Shown here: positions 52,515 to 61,755 of the stretch, piece by piece | How the letters are laid out: each line of letters opens with the position of its first letter | How positions within the stretch are numbered: position 1 is the stretch's first letter | DNA from: a bacterium | Lineage (GTDB): Bacteria; Planctomycetota; UBA11346 | Length of the DNA stretch: 62,036 nt | Assembly: GCA_020049615.1 (NCBI GenBank) | Contig: JAIFKN010000013.1 | Coordinates: forward strand, 1-62,036 | Reading direction: 5' to 3' | Program-made: the position numbers and the translations under genes | Notes under the pieces: model-generated | What the model saw: only the letters and a program-made list of their open reading frames with translations | The model's database searches: none | What the model was told of the DNA's origin: nothing

Positions 52515-55358
52515 ATGCGCAGCATGACTCTCCGCGCCCTTCTGCCGCTCGCCCTCGCCGCCGTCGCCTGCGCGGGGGACGCGCCCGGTTGGGTCTGGGT
52601 CGAGGCCGAGTCGGCCACCGACAAACGCGAACAGAAGAACGACTGGTATGAGCCGGTCGACCGCACCACCTCGTTGTCCGGTGGCGAGTGGTGGCGCTCG
52701 TTCGACGAGATCGGCACCTCCTCCGGATACGCGGTGGTCCCCTTCTCCGTGCCGCGGGCTGGGAAGTGGCGGCTGTGGATCCGCGCCAACCTGTCCTCGA
52801 CCGGGGCGACCTGGCAACTCGATGCCGGAGAGGTGCAGGAACTCCCCCTCTCAACCTGGCAGGACGAGGAGCGCAAACACGAGAACGACCCCGCCTGGGA
52901 ACGCCGCCTCTTCGACCGCAGCATCGTCTCGCACGATGGCACCAACCGCCATACGCTTGCCTGGCTTCGTTGCGACGCACTCGACCTCACGGCCGGCGCG
53001 CACCGCCTCCGCCTGGCGGTGAAGCCGGGCAAGGACGGCAAGGGTTTCGCCGCCGTCGACTGCATCGTCCTCGCCGAGACCGGTTTCGACTTCCGGCCGC
53101 GCATGGCGGTCAAGCCCGGCGACAAGGTGCAGACGTTCACCGAGATGGATCCGGCCAAGGCCTGGCCCTTCCCGGCCACCCGCGACGCCTTCGGTGATTC
53201 GCCGATCGACCTGCGCCGGCTCAACGAGCAGACCGCCGGCGAGCACGGTTTCATCGGCCGCAGTCCGGCCGGCGCATTCGTACGCGGCGACGGCCAGCCG
53301 ATCCGCTTCTGGGCCGGCACGGAGTACGCCTGGCGCATCCCCTTCGACGATGGCGTCGGCGCCATCGCCGAAAGCGACCGCCGCGCCGTCGCGCACAAGG
53401 CGCGCTGGCTGGCCAAGCGCGGCATCAACATGGTGCGCTTCCACGGCCACCTGCCGCCGATGCGCAAGGGCGGTGAGAGCCCACCCAAGGACGGCATCAA
53501 CGAGATCGATCTGCACGGCGCCTGGTACATGGTGGCGGCATTCAAACAGGAGGGCATCTACTCGACCATCAGCCCGTACTGGGGCAGCCACACCGACAAC
53601 GAGAAGACCTGGGACCTGGGCTTCGACGGTGGCAACCTCAGCGGCCTGGTCTTCTACTACGAACCGGTGCAGCAGATGTACCGCGCCTGGCTGAAGAGGC
53701 TGTACACCGACAAGAACCCCTACACCGGCATCCCGCTCAAGGACGACCCGGCCCTGGCCATCATCCAGCTCCAGAACGAGGACTCGCTCCTGTTCTACAC
53801 CGCCGCCAACATCAAGGGCGAGCCGCTGCGCGTGCTGACGAAGAAGTTCGGCGACTTCGTGGCGAAGAAGCACGGCTCGCTGGAGAAGGCCTTCGCCCGC
53901 TACACCCTGAAATACGAGTCCGGCTGGGACCTGCGCGGCGCGGATGATGCGGCTGCAGGCACGGTCGCCGTCCTGCAGCCGTGGTTCATGACCCTCGATG
54001 CGCGCAACCGGGCGCACAAGTGGGATGACCAGGGCACCCGCAACCGCCTCGACGACCAGCTCGAGTTCACCAGCCGGCTGATGCACGACTTCAACGCCTC
54101 CACCGCCAGGTACCTGCGCGAGGAACTCGGCTGCAGGCAGCTGATCAACGCCGGCAACTGGCGCACGGTCGATCCGGTGACCTGCGACGACGCCGAGCGC
54201 TGGAGTTACACCGCCAACGATGTCATCGGTCGCAACGTCTACTTCAATGGCATCCACCGCGGCATCAACGAAGGCTGGCAGATCCTGCCGCAGCACGTCT
54301 ACACCAATCGCTCGGCACTGCACCATCCCCGCTCGTGGCCGACCAACGCCAAGCAGCCCGAGGGCCTGCCCTTCATCATCCCCGAGAGCCTGTGGGTGCC
54401 GCCCAACCTCTACCAGTCGGAGAGCGCGCTGATCGTGGCGGCGCAGTTGTCGCTCACCGGCGTGGACACGTTCTACTGGTTCTGCTCCGGCGGCGAGGAA
54501 TGGTCCGACGTGCACAACAAGTGGCCGTTCCACATCCCGATGCAGGGCGGCATGTTCCCGGCCACCGCCCTGGCCTTCCGCCAGGGCTTCATCGCCGAGG
54601 CCAAGGAGCCGGTCCTGCACGAGGAGCGCAGCCTGGAGGACATCTGGAACCAACGCCTGCCGCTGATCGCCGAAAGCGAAGCCTACGACCCCAACCGCGA
54701 CAGCGGCCCGATGCCCACCGAATCGACGGTCAAGACGACCCAGGACCCCCTCGCCTTCTGCGTCGGCCCGGTGACGGTGAAGTTCGGCGGCGAAGCGAAG
54801 AACAACCGCGCCCACCCGCGGCTGGCCGAACTGGTCGATCCGGTGAAGAAGCAGCTCAAGAGCGTCACCGGCGAGATCGCCACCGACTACGGACTCGGCA
54901 TCTACACCGTCGACGCCCCACGCTGCCAGGCCGCAGCCGGTTTCCTGGCCAAGCGGCCCGAGATCGCGCTCACGGACGTCACCATCCGCTGCAGCAACGA
55001 CTATGCGACCATCGTCGTGGTGCCTCTCGACGGCCAGCCGCTGGCCGCGTCCAAGCGGGTGCTGGTGCAGGTCGGGACCACCGCCAGGGCCTCCGGCTGG
55101 GTGGTCCGCCCGCGCGCCATCGACAATGATGGCACTGTGGTCGACGGCCTGCAGATCCTGCGCCAGGGCTCGGCGCCCTGGCTGATCGCCAACACCGCCG
55201 CCTCGGTCGCGATCCGCAATCCGGCCCTGACCCGGGCCACCGTCCTCGACCACAACGGCATGCAGCGCGGAGCGGCGATGCCGCTGCGGCGCGACAACGG
55301 CGCTGCAGTCTGCGACCTGCCGGCCGACGCCCTCTACACCATCCTGAGCGCGGAGTGA
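52515..55358 (+). CDS. Secreted glycoside hydrolase-like protein (clan GH-A type)
   Basis: 947 residues with a Sec signal (LLPLALAAVACAGDAPG). The first ~200 residues are a beta-sandwich carbohydrate-binding-like domain (SGYAVVPFSVPRAGKWRLWIRANL). Then a TIM barrel: FWAGTEYAWRIPF, RWLAKRGINMVRFHGHLPPM, and AIIQLQNEDSLLFY with the Asn421-Glu422 pair typical of the acid/base in clan GH-A; Glu624 in PFIIPESLWV may be the nucleophile. The C-terminal part is beta-rich. The specificity is unknown. It ends by overlapping the next gene region, ATG 55364. Confidence 0.8.
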   Translation: MRSMTLRALLPLALAAVACAGDAPGWVWVEAESATDKREQKNDWYEPVDRTTSLSGGEWWRSFDEIGTSSGYAVVPFSVPRAGKWRLWIRANLSSTGATWQLDAGEVQELPLSTWQDEERKHENDPAWERRLFDRSIVSHDGTNRHTLAWLRCDALDLTAGAHRLRLAVKPGKDGKGFAAVDCIVLAETGFDFRPRMAVKPGDKVQTFTEMDPAKAWPFPATRDAFGDSPIDLRRLNEQTAGEHGFIGRSPAGAFVRGDGQPIRFWAGTEYAWRIPFDDGVGAIAESDRRAVAHKARWLAKRGINMVRFHGHLPPMRKGGESPPKDGINEIDLHGAWYMVAAFKQEGIYSTISPYWGSHTDNEKTWDLGFDGGNLSGLVFYYEPVQQMYRAWLKRLYTDKNPYTGIPLKDDPALAIIQLQNEDSLLFYTAANIKGEPLRVLTKKFGDFVAKKHGSLEKAFARYTLKYESGWDLRGADDAAAGTVAVLQPWFMTLDARNRAHKWDDQGTRNRLDDQLEFTSRLMHDFNASTARYLREELGCRQLINAGNWRTVDPVTCDDAERWSYTANDVIGRNVYFNGIHRGINEGWQILPQHVYTNRSALHHPRSWPTNAKQPEGLPFIIPESLWVPPNLYQSESALIVAAQLSLTGVDTFYWFCSGGEEWSDVHNKWPFHIPMQGGMFPATALAFRQGFIAEAKEPVLHEERSLEDIWNQRLPLIAESEAYDPNRDSGPMPTESTVKTTQDPLAFCVGPVTVKFGGEAKNNRAHPRLAELVDPVKKQLKSVTGEIATDYGLGIYTVDAPRCQAAAGFLAKRPEIALTDVTIRCSNDYATIVVVPLDGQPLAASKRVLVQVGTTARASGWVVRPRAIDNDGTVVDGLQILRQGSAPWLIANTAASVAIRNPALTRATVLDHNGMQRGAAMPLRRDNGAAVCDLPADALYTILSAE

Positions 55359-55363
55359 ACGCC

Positions 55364-56188
55364 ATGCTGCGCCATCTGCTCATCCTCTGCCTCGTCCTCC
55401 AGGCCGCCGCCGGCGAAGCTCCGGCCACGCCGCAGCAGGCAGCCATCCAGCAGGCGATGGAGGCCGCCCGCAAGCTCGACCGCGAGCGCAAGCCGGAGCC
55501 GGCCCTCGCCGCCGCCCTCGCCGCCCTGCCGGCCTACGACGCGGCCGCGGCGGCCAAGGTGAAGTGGAGCTGGTCCGATCTCGACCACCTGCGCTGGGCC
55601 AGCGCCGTCGCCCGCAAGGTCAAGCGTCCTGATGATGCCGCATTGCTGGCCGACAAGCTGCTCGCCCTGGCTGGCGAGGACAAGGGCTGGATCAGCGGGG
55701 CGCGCACCGACCTGGCGATGGCCCGCGCCCTGCAGGGTCGGGCCGCGGAGGCGGACGCCATCTACATCGAACTGATCGCCGCAGGCAACGATGACGCCCA
55801 GCTCAACCGCGCCCTCCTCCTGCTGCGCGAACTCGACCACCGCGACGAGGGGCTGAAGCTGTTCGAACAGGCTCTGGGCAACGAGAAGATCGCCGGCTGG
55901 CGGCGCTACAACGAGGCCTACGACGAGGCGCGGCGGCAGCGCGAGCTCGGAGATATCGCCACCGCCGAACGGCTCTACGGCCTGATCCAGACCATGCCGG
56001 CCAAGGCCGACGAGCAGGCCAAGCGCAGTCCGGCCGCCCTGGTCGAACTCGGCGCCATCGCCGAAGGCCGCGGCGATGCGGCCAAGGCCAAGCAATTCTA
56101 CGCCAAGGCGCTGGCGGGCGAGGGAGCCGATGCCGGCACCCGGGTCCGGGCGCGCAACGCGCTCGAGGCGATCGCCTACTTCGAGTAG
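55364..56188 (+). CDS. Exported tetratricopeptide-like helical protein
   Basis: 274 residues with a short signal (LRHLLILCLVLQAAAGEAPA), then helices with TPR-like spacing: ALAAALAALPAYDAAA, DLAMARALQGRAAEADAIYIELIAAG, GDIATAERLYGLIQTMP, and AKAKQFYAKALAGEGA. The start is ATG 55364 with GGAG at an 8-base spacing; GTG 55355 is an alternative. It is coupled to the glycoside hydrolase and may act in the same envelope process. Its stop touches the stop of the convergent 1146-residue gene. Confidence 0.7.
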   Translation: MLRHLLILCLVLQAAAGEAPATPQQAAIQQAMEAARKLDRERKPEPALAAALAALPAYDAAAAAKVKWSWSDLDHLRWASAVARKVKRPDDAALLADKLLALAGEDKGWISGARTDLAMARALQGRAAEADAIYIELIAAGNDDAQLNRALLLLRELDHRDEGLKLFEQALGNEKIAGWRRYNEAYDEARRQRELGDIATAERLYGLIQTMPAKADEQAKRSPAALVELGAIAEGRGDAAKAKQFYAKALAGEGADAGTRVRARNALEAIAYFE

Positions 56189-59100
56189 CTAGCGGGCCAG
56201 CAGCGGGAGAGCCTCGGCCAGCGCAGCCTTGGTGTCCGGGTGCAGGGCCAGAGCCTTCTCCAGGGCCGCCACCGCCAGCGCGGTCGCCGGGCGCTCGCGG
56301 CGCAGGGCGGTGAGGCGGTCGCGCAGTTCTGGCTGGGCGGCGCCCAGCAGGTGAGCGGCGACGGCCGCGGCATGCAGGCTCAGACGGGCGACGGTCGGGG
56401 CGTGCTCACCCCCCTGCCGCTCGGCCGCCTCGCCGATCTGGGCACGGGCCGCGTCGGCATCGCTGGCGGCGAGCAGCACGGCGCGCAGGGCGCAGATCTG
56501 CGCCCCGGGCGCTTCACGGAGGTCGCACCAATCGCTGCGCCGGCCGAGGTAGCTGCCGCACAACACCTCGTCCTGACGGCGCACGGCGGCGCGCAGCAGG
56601 GCGTGGTGGGCGTGGCGGCGGGAGTGGATGCCGGTGGTCGCCAGCTCGGCGGCCGCAGCGGCGGGCTGGGCGGTGCCGGCCATGACCGACAGCGCGGCGC
56701 CGACCTCGGCCTCGCTGGCGGCCGGATCGTCGGCCAGGACGGTCACGCGCAGGCAGGACAGCCGCGACTGCGCGATGGTCCGATCCTGCTCGTCGGCCAG
56801 CTTCGCCGCCGCCTCGTCGGCGCGGTCGAGGTGCTTGCGGGCATCCTTCCAGCGCGCCTCGCCGGCGGCGATGCGTGCCCGCTCCTCGGCCAAGCGGATG
56901 AACAGGGCGCGGCCGCCGCAGCCCACCGTCTCGGTGCGCTGCCACGGGGCGATGAACAGTTCGGCGTGCTCGAGGTCGAAGGCCTCGCGCGCATTGGCGG
57001 CGGCGTGCAGGGCCGTCTCCACCACCTCGGCCGGCAGGTCCTCGCGCAGATCGGCGAGACGCTGGATCAGACGCGCCGCGGTGGCGCGATCGATGCCGCC
57101 GCCGGCCGCCTGGGCGGCGATCAGCGAACTGTCGAGGCGCAGCCGGTCGCGCGGACGCAGCGCGCCGGCGTTGGCGTCGAGCCAGGCCAGCTCGCGCGCC
57201 AGGCGCGGGGCGTCGGTGATGCGGCCGCGGGCCAGTCCGGTGAGGTGCCGGTGCAGGGCGATGGCGGCCTCGGCGTCGGCGGCGAGGCGCGTGGCGACGC
57301 GCGCCAGCAGGCACTCGGCCAGGCCGCCGGCGTCCTCGGCCGCCTCGGCGAGCAATCCGCTCCACGCCGGCCACAGCGGCAGTGTGCCACCAGCCAGGCT
57401 GGCCAGGCTGTCGCGCAGGGCCGGGGTCGGTTCGAGCAGGCAGGAGCCGGCGAGTCCGCTCTGGCGGATGCGCGCGACCTCGGCCTCGCGACGGCCACCC
57501 CAGGTCCACACCAGCGCCTCGGCCAGGGCCACGGCGTGATCGGTGCCGATGGCGACGCTCAGGCTGCAGCCGAGTTCGCGACCGAGCGCGGCCAGCGCGG
57601 CGTCGAGGGCGGTGCGATCGATGCCTTCGGCCCAGGCCGGCAGTTCGACCGTGACGGAGAGGCCGCCGGAGCGCGGCACGGCCAGCGCGACCAGCGAGGC
57701 CAGCGCCAGGACCGCGTCGGCCCACGATTCGCCCAGGCGCTCGCCGCAGTCGGCGAGCGGCAGGCCGATGACGCCGCCGTCGCGGTCGGCGACCGCCTGC
57801 ACGGCGGCATCGAGCTGATCGAGATCGGCGCACTCGGCGGCGCGCCAGCCGGCCTCGACCGGTCCGCGCTCCAGCGCGCCGGCAAGCAGCAGGCCGACGG
57901 CGTTGCCCGGACGGCGGCCCTTGCCGTCGCCGCGTCCACGGCCACCGGCGACGGCCACGACCAGGCGCCAGCCCGGCTGCGCCTTGAGCCGGGTCAGGCG
58001 GTGCTCGGCCGAACCGAGATGCACGCTGCTGAGCGAGCGGCCGGCGGTGCGGCGTTCCTGCTCCTGGTGCGCGAGATCGTCACCGCGCTTGATGCGCTGC
58101 ATGCGCTCGGCGGCCTGCGCCCCCTCGGCGGGGAAGCGGGCGGCGAGACGCTCGCGGGCGGCCTTGGTCGCCTCGCCCTCGGGGCCGTGCTCCTTGAGCG
58201 CGGCGCGGAAGCGGCGGTCAAGTTCGTCGAGCTCGTGGCGGCGCTGCTGGTCGAGGCGTTCGCGCGACGGCCCGTCGAGGGCGGCGATGGCGGCCAGCAC
58301 CTCGGGATCGGCCCAGCTGCGCTCGGCGACCAGGCGGCCGGCCTGGGCGGTGGCCTCGGCGGCGGCGCGGATCTGCGACAGGGTGGCGGCGATGCGCTCG
58401 GCGACGCCGGAGAAGCGCGACTCGATGTGACCGCGCAGGTCGCGGGCCGGCGGCGAGTCCTCGCCCTCGGCGCGGGCGGCGTTGCCCAGGCGGACGAGCA
58501 GTTCGTCGAGCTCGCGGGCGCGCTCGCTCTCGAGCTTGGCCTTGGCCTCGGGGTGGGCGTCGAGCAGCTTCTTCCACGCGGCGGCGACCGAGGGATCCTC
58601 GGGGCCGCGGGCGGCGAGCAGGTTCTCCCAGTCGCGCTTGAGCGCGGCGACCGGCGGCGGCGGGTAGAGTGCGGCCATGGTCAGCTGCACGCCCTGCGCC
58701 TGCAGGTGTTCGGCGATCAGCGCGCGCAGATCGTCACGCACCGGCATCGGCGGACGCAGCACGGCGAAGGCGACCTCGCGGATGGCGGCGGCCGGATCAG
58801 CGCCGGCAGTCTTGGCGGCCAGCACCTGGGCGACGCGCTCGCGGATGCGCGCCAGCTGGCGCTTGGCGTCTGCGTCGACCTGCCAGTTGAGCAGCGCGGG
58901 CGGGACGAAGACCTCGACCGGGGCGGCGGGAACCGGAGCAGCGACCGGGGCGGGAACGCCCTCGGGTGCGACGGCCGGCTGGGCGCCGTCGGCCACGGGG
59001 GCCGGAGCGGCCTCGACGGCGGGTGCGACCGGAGCGGCAGCGGCGGCCGGAGCCGGCACGGTGATGTGCCGTGACAGCCAGGCTTCCCAGGCGATGCGCG

Positions 59101-59629
59101 GCGGACGCGGCGGCATCGGGGCGGGCGCCGGACGCTCGCGGTATTCGCGGGGTCCGCGGTCATCACGCGGTCCACGGCTGTCGCCACGCGGCCCTCGGTC
59201 ATCACGCGGACCGCGGTTGTCGCGCGGCCCGCGGCTGTCGCGACGATCCGGAGCCGGAGCCGAAGCCTCGACGGGAGCGCCAGCCGGAGCCGCCGGCTTG
59301 GCCTTGGCCTTCTGCGGGCGCATCGAGGCGATGTACTCGACCGCCAGCTCCTTGAGCGCACCCAGCGTGGCGTGGTCGGCGGGGAAACAGGCGTCCATCG
59401 CCGCGTCGGGGCGCAGGCCGCCGGGCGCGGGACGGCCCGCAACCAGGGCGTTGACCAGATCGATGGCCTTCTCGAAGCCCGGCAAATCCTTGTTCGGCAG
59501 CGGCTTCACCGCGCTCAAACCGATGTCGGCGAGCTTGCGCTCGAGGAAGCTGGCGGGCAACCGGCCGCGGGCGCAGGCGAAGAGGTCGTGTACGGCGCTG
59601 GACCAGCGCTGCGAGGGCGAGGCGATCAT
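56189..59629 (-). CDS. Large protein of unknown function, 1146 residues
   Basis: No signal peptide, no recognised family. Layout: N-terminal helical domain (1-105), then an intrinsically disordered stretch of RGPRDDRGPR-type repeats (~125-165), a Pro/Ala/Val linker, a helical region with a long charged part (residues ~270-520, e.g. ERVAQVLAAKTAG), and a large C-terminal helical region (560-1146) of TPR-like alternating helices (RLAEERARIAAGEARWKDARKHLDRADEAAAKL). The Arg-Gly-rich repeats suggest nucleic-acid or protein binding. It runs alone on this strand and converges with the TPR-like gene. Coding bias is strong all the way, so it is likely real. Confidence 0.65.
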   Translation of the reverse strand: MIASPSQRWSSAVHDLFACARGRLPASFLERKLADIGLSAVKPLPNKDLPGFEKAIDLVNALVAGRPAPGGLRPDAAMDACFPADHATLGALKELAVEYIASMRPQKAKAKPAAPAGAPVEASAPAPDRRDSRGPRDNRGPRDDRGPRGDSRGPRDDRGPREYRERPAPAPMPPRPPRIAWEAWLSRHITVPAPAAAAAPVAPAVEAAPAPVADGAQPAVAPEGVPAPVAAPVPAAPVEVFVPPALLNWQVDADAKRQLARIRERVAQVLAAKTAGADPAAAIREVAFAVLRPPMPVRDDLRALIAEHLQAQGVQLTMAALYPPPPVAALKRDWENLLAARGPEDPSVAAAWKKLLDAHPEAKAKLESERARELDELLVRLGNAARAEGEDSPPARDLRGHIESRFSGVAERIAATLSQIRAAAEATAQAGRLVAERSWADPEVLAAIAALDGPSRERLDQQRRHELDELDRRFRAALKEHGPEGEATKAARERLAARFPAEGAQAAERMQRIKRGDDLAHQEQERRTAGRSLSSVHLGSAEHRLTRLKAQPGWRLVVAVAGGRGRGDGKGRRPGNAVGLLLAGALERGPVEAGWRAAECADLDQLDAAVQAVADRDGGVIGLPLADCGERLGESWADAVLALASLVALAVPRSGGLSVTVELPAWAEGIDRTALDAALAALGRELGCSLSVAIGTDHAVALAEALVWTWGGRREAEVARIRQSGLAGSCLLEPTPALRDSLASLAGGTLPLWPAWSGLLAEAAEDAGGLAECLLARVATRLAADAEAAIALHRHLTGLARGRITDAPRLARELAWLDANAGALRPRDRLRLDSSLIAAQAAGGGIDRATAARLIQRLADLREDLPAEVVETALHAAANAREAFDLEHAELFIAPWQRTETVGCGGRALFIRLAEERARIAAGEARWKDARKHLDRADEAAAKLADEQDRTIAQSRLSCLRVTVLADDPAASEAEVGAALSVMAGTAQPAAAAAELATTGIHSRRHAHHALLRAAVRRQDEVLCGSYLGRRSDWCDLREAPGAQICALRAVLLAASDADAARAQIGEAAERQGGEHAPTVARLSLHAAAVAAHLLGAAQPELRDRLTALRRERPATALAVAALEKALALHPDTKAALAEALPLLAR

Positions 59630-59727
59630 GGGGCGAACAGCCTATGAGCCGCGGGAAAACACCAACACCTGTCGGCCATCGCACCACCTCCCTTCCCCCG
59701 GCCATCCGCTGCAGGTAGCCTCGGGGC

Positions 59728-60789
59728 ATGCCCTGCCGCTGCCCGACCGGCGACATCGTCCTCGCCTCGGAACTCGGACATGCCGAACTGGTCGCCGAAG
59801 GAGACTTCGAACGGCCCGTTCCGCCATATCCACGGCATGTGAACCAGGAGCGCTGGGCCATCCGCCACTGCCAGGCCTGCGGGATGTGGTGGTGGATGCA
59901 GAGTGCCACCACCACCCACCACACCTACGACCGCAATGACGAGCAGCGGGTCGTCGGTTCGGTCACCAGCACCGACGGCAATGCCCTGCGCTGCACCGAT
60001 CGCACCGAGGCCGAGGCGCTGACCGTCGACTACCCGGACTTCGCCAAGGCGGCGGCACGCTTCCAGCAGACCTTTCCGCGTTTCGACTACGGTGATCCGC
60101 CGGAGGCGGCGAAGGCCTACACCCAGTTGCAACCGCTGCTACACCGCCATCCCGCCGCCAGATATCTGCAGTGCGTCCTCCGGCCCGACGTGAGCCTGGA
60201 GCACTGGCGGCAGGCGGATGTGCGCGTCGCCCCATTGCGGCGGCGCATGCACGCGTTGATGGAGTCCTTGATGCGCCAGCCCGACGACCCCGACGGGGCC
60301 GCCGAACTGGTCCGCCTGCAGCAACGCTGTGCCGAGGTGCGCGCAGCGGAATCCGTGCCCGACTGGCAACACGTGGACATGAGCGAACTGTGGACGCCCG
60401 CCCTCGCTCCGGCGTACCGTGCCATGACAGAGCGCCAGCCGATGCTGACGCAGCAGCGTAGCCTCGATGCAGCCACACAAGCCCGCTTCACCACCCTCCA
60501 GCGGAGCATCGGGGCGTCGTGGGGGGCGTTCATGGCCGAGGCGCGCATCCCGGCGCCGCTGATCGAATTCCGCCTGCTGGTCCAGCAGCTGAATGACCTG
60601 CATCCGCAGGGCGTCAGCGCCGATCCGGCGGTGTGGGACCGGCCCGAAGCCATCGCCCTGCGGCTGCGCACGCTGATGCAACGCCATGGCCTGGGCTGGG
60701 AACGCGACCGTTTCCTCCCCGTGGAGGTGGAACGCCGCCTCGGCCTGCCCCCGCATCCGTTCCGCCCGCCCCGGCCCGGCCGGCACTGA
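59728..60789 (+). CDS. Unknown protein with possible N-terminal zinc-binding Cys motifs
   Basis: 353 residues without signal or membrane segments. Cys3 and Cys5 (PCRCPTGD) and Cys48/Cys51 (RHCQACGMW) have the spacing of a zinc ribbon, though only in outline. The rest is a helix-rich domain with aromatic residues (FAKAAARFQQTFPRFDYGDPPEAAKAY) and no similarity that I recognise. It is divergent from the 1146-residue gene with a 98-base gap and 73 bases before the PhyH gene. Confidence 0.6.
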   Translation: MPCRCPTGDIVLASELGHAELVAEGDFERPVPPYPRHVNQERWAIRHCQACGMWWWMQSATTTHHTYDRNDEQRVVGSVTSTDGNALRCTDRTEAEALTVDYPDFAKAAARFQQTFPRFDYGDPPEAAKAYTQLQPLLHRHPAARYLQCVLRPDVSLEHWRQADVRVAPLRRRMHALMESLMRQPDDPDGAAELVRLQQRCAEVRAAESVPDWQHVDMSELWTPALAPAYRAMTERQPMLTQQRSLDAATQARFTTLQRSIGASWGAFMAEARIPAPLIEFRLLVQQLNDLHPQGVSADPAVWDRPEAIALRLRTLMQRHGLGWERDRFLPVEVERRLGLPPHPFRPPRPGRH

Positions 60790-60862
60790 GGCGCACCCAG
60801 GGCCTTGTACAACCGCACCCACGGGCAATCCGCGCGACCCAGGGACTGTGCATGATGGGCGC

Positions 60863-61639
60863 ATGCACCCAGCGAACGCCCAGGCCCTCCGCCCCCTCCC
60901 CGCCGACCTCATCGCTGGCTACCGCCGCGATGGCTTCTGCGTCGTCCGCGGCCTGCTCTCGGCAGACGAATGCGCCGAGTACCGGACTGAATGCCTGCGT
61001 ATGTGCGGCGAAAGCGACCTGCTGCGTAACCAGGCGGGCTCGAAGTACCGCGCAGCACTGATCCAGCGGGTCAACGTCTGGCGCGACAGCCCGGTGATCG
61101 CCCGGCTGACCCTGCACCGCCAGCTGTGCGCCTGGGCCACCGCCCTGGCCGGCGAGCCGCTGCGCCTGTGGCACGACCACATCCTGGCCAAGGCGCCCAG
61201 GAACGGGGCCCCGACCGAATTTCACCAGGACCAGCCCTACTGGCCGCACCGCGACTCGGCCCAGCCGATCTCGGCCTGGATCGCCTTGCAGGATGTGCCG
61301 GTCGAGCGTGGCTGCATGAGTTTCATCCCCGGGAGCCAGCATCTGACCCAGCTCGGCTCGACCGACCTCACCGACGCCGGCGGACTCTTCGCTCTGCGCC
61401 CGGAGCTGGCGATGGAACCGCGCGTGACCATCCCGCTGCGCGCCGGTGACGTCACCTTCCACCACGGCCGCACCGCCCATCGTGCCAACGCCAACGACAC
61501 CGATGAGTACCGCGTCGCCCACACCGTGATCTTCATGCCGCGGACGACCTCCTATGCGGGCACCGGGCACTGCGTGACTGATGGCCAGGGCTTCGCTCCG
61601 GGGCAGGTGCTGTCAGGTGATCTCTTCCCAGTTATCTAG
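60863..61639 (+). CDS. Phytanoyl-CoA dioxygenase (PhyH) family oxygenase
   Basis: 258 residues. The non-heme Fe(II)/2-oxoglutarate site is visible: the His-x-Asp pair in EFHQDQPYWPH and the distal His in GDVTFHHGRTAHRANANDTD, followed by the Arg that holds 2-oxoglutarate (YRVAHTVIFM). Many bacterial members hydroxylate small molecules rather than phytanoyl-CoA. The start at 60863 was selected because it begins the family N-terminus (LIAGYRRDGFCVVRGLLS). The gene is alone. Confidence 0.85.
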   Translation: MHPANAQALRPLPADLIAGYRRDGFCVVRGLLSADECAEYRTECLRMCGESDLLRNQAGSKYRAALIQRVNVWRDSPVIARLTLHRQLCAWATALAGEPLRLWHDHILAKAPRNGAPTEFHQDQPYWPHRDSAQPISAWIALQDVPVERGCMSFIPGSQHLTQLGSTDLTDAGGLFALRPELAMEPRVTIPLRAGDVTFHHGRTAHRANANDTDEYRVAHTVIFMPRTTSYAGTGHCVTDGQGFAPGQVLSGDLFPVI

Positions 61640-61696
61640 AAAGCCGCCACGCCACTGATGACCAACTCCGGATCGCGCGAATACGTCGGGTGGCCT

Positions 61697-61725
61697 GCGC
61701 GCCAGGGGTGATCGCCCTGGCGCGC
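61697..61725. terminator. Hairpin between convergent phyH-type gene and rsgA
   Basis: Perfect 11-bp stem GCGCGCCAGGG / CCCTGGCGCGC with a 7-base loop, in the 116-base gap between convergent genes; probable bidirectional terminator without a clear U-tract. Confidence 0.55.
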
Positions 61726-61755
61726 CGCTGCACGAGCCAGTGATGCCGATGCGGC

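Noticed and set aside
56240..59074. A 944-codon open frame antisense to the 1146-residue gene
   Set aside because: Translation is Gly/Ala/Arg/Gln-biased without domains and in the usual shadow phase. The opposite strand has better helix patterns, though here certainty is lower than for tssM.
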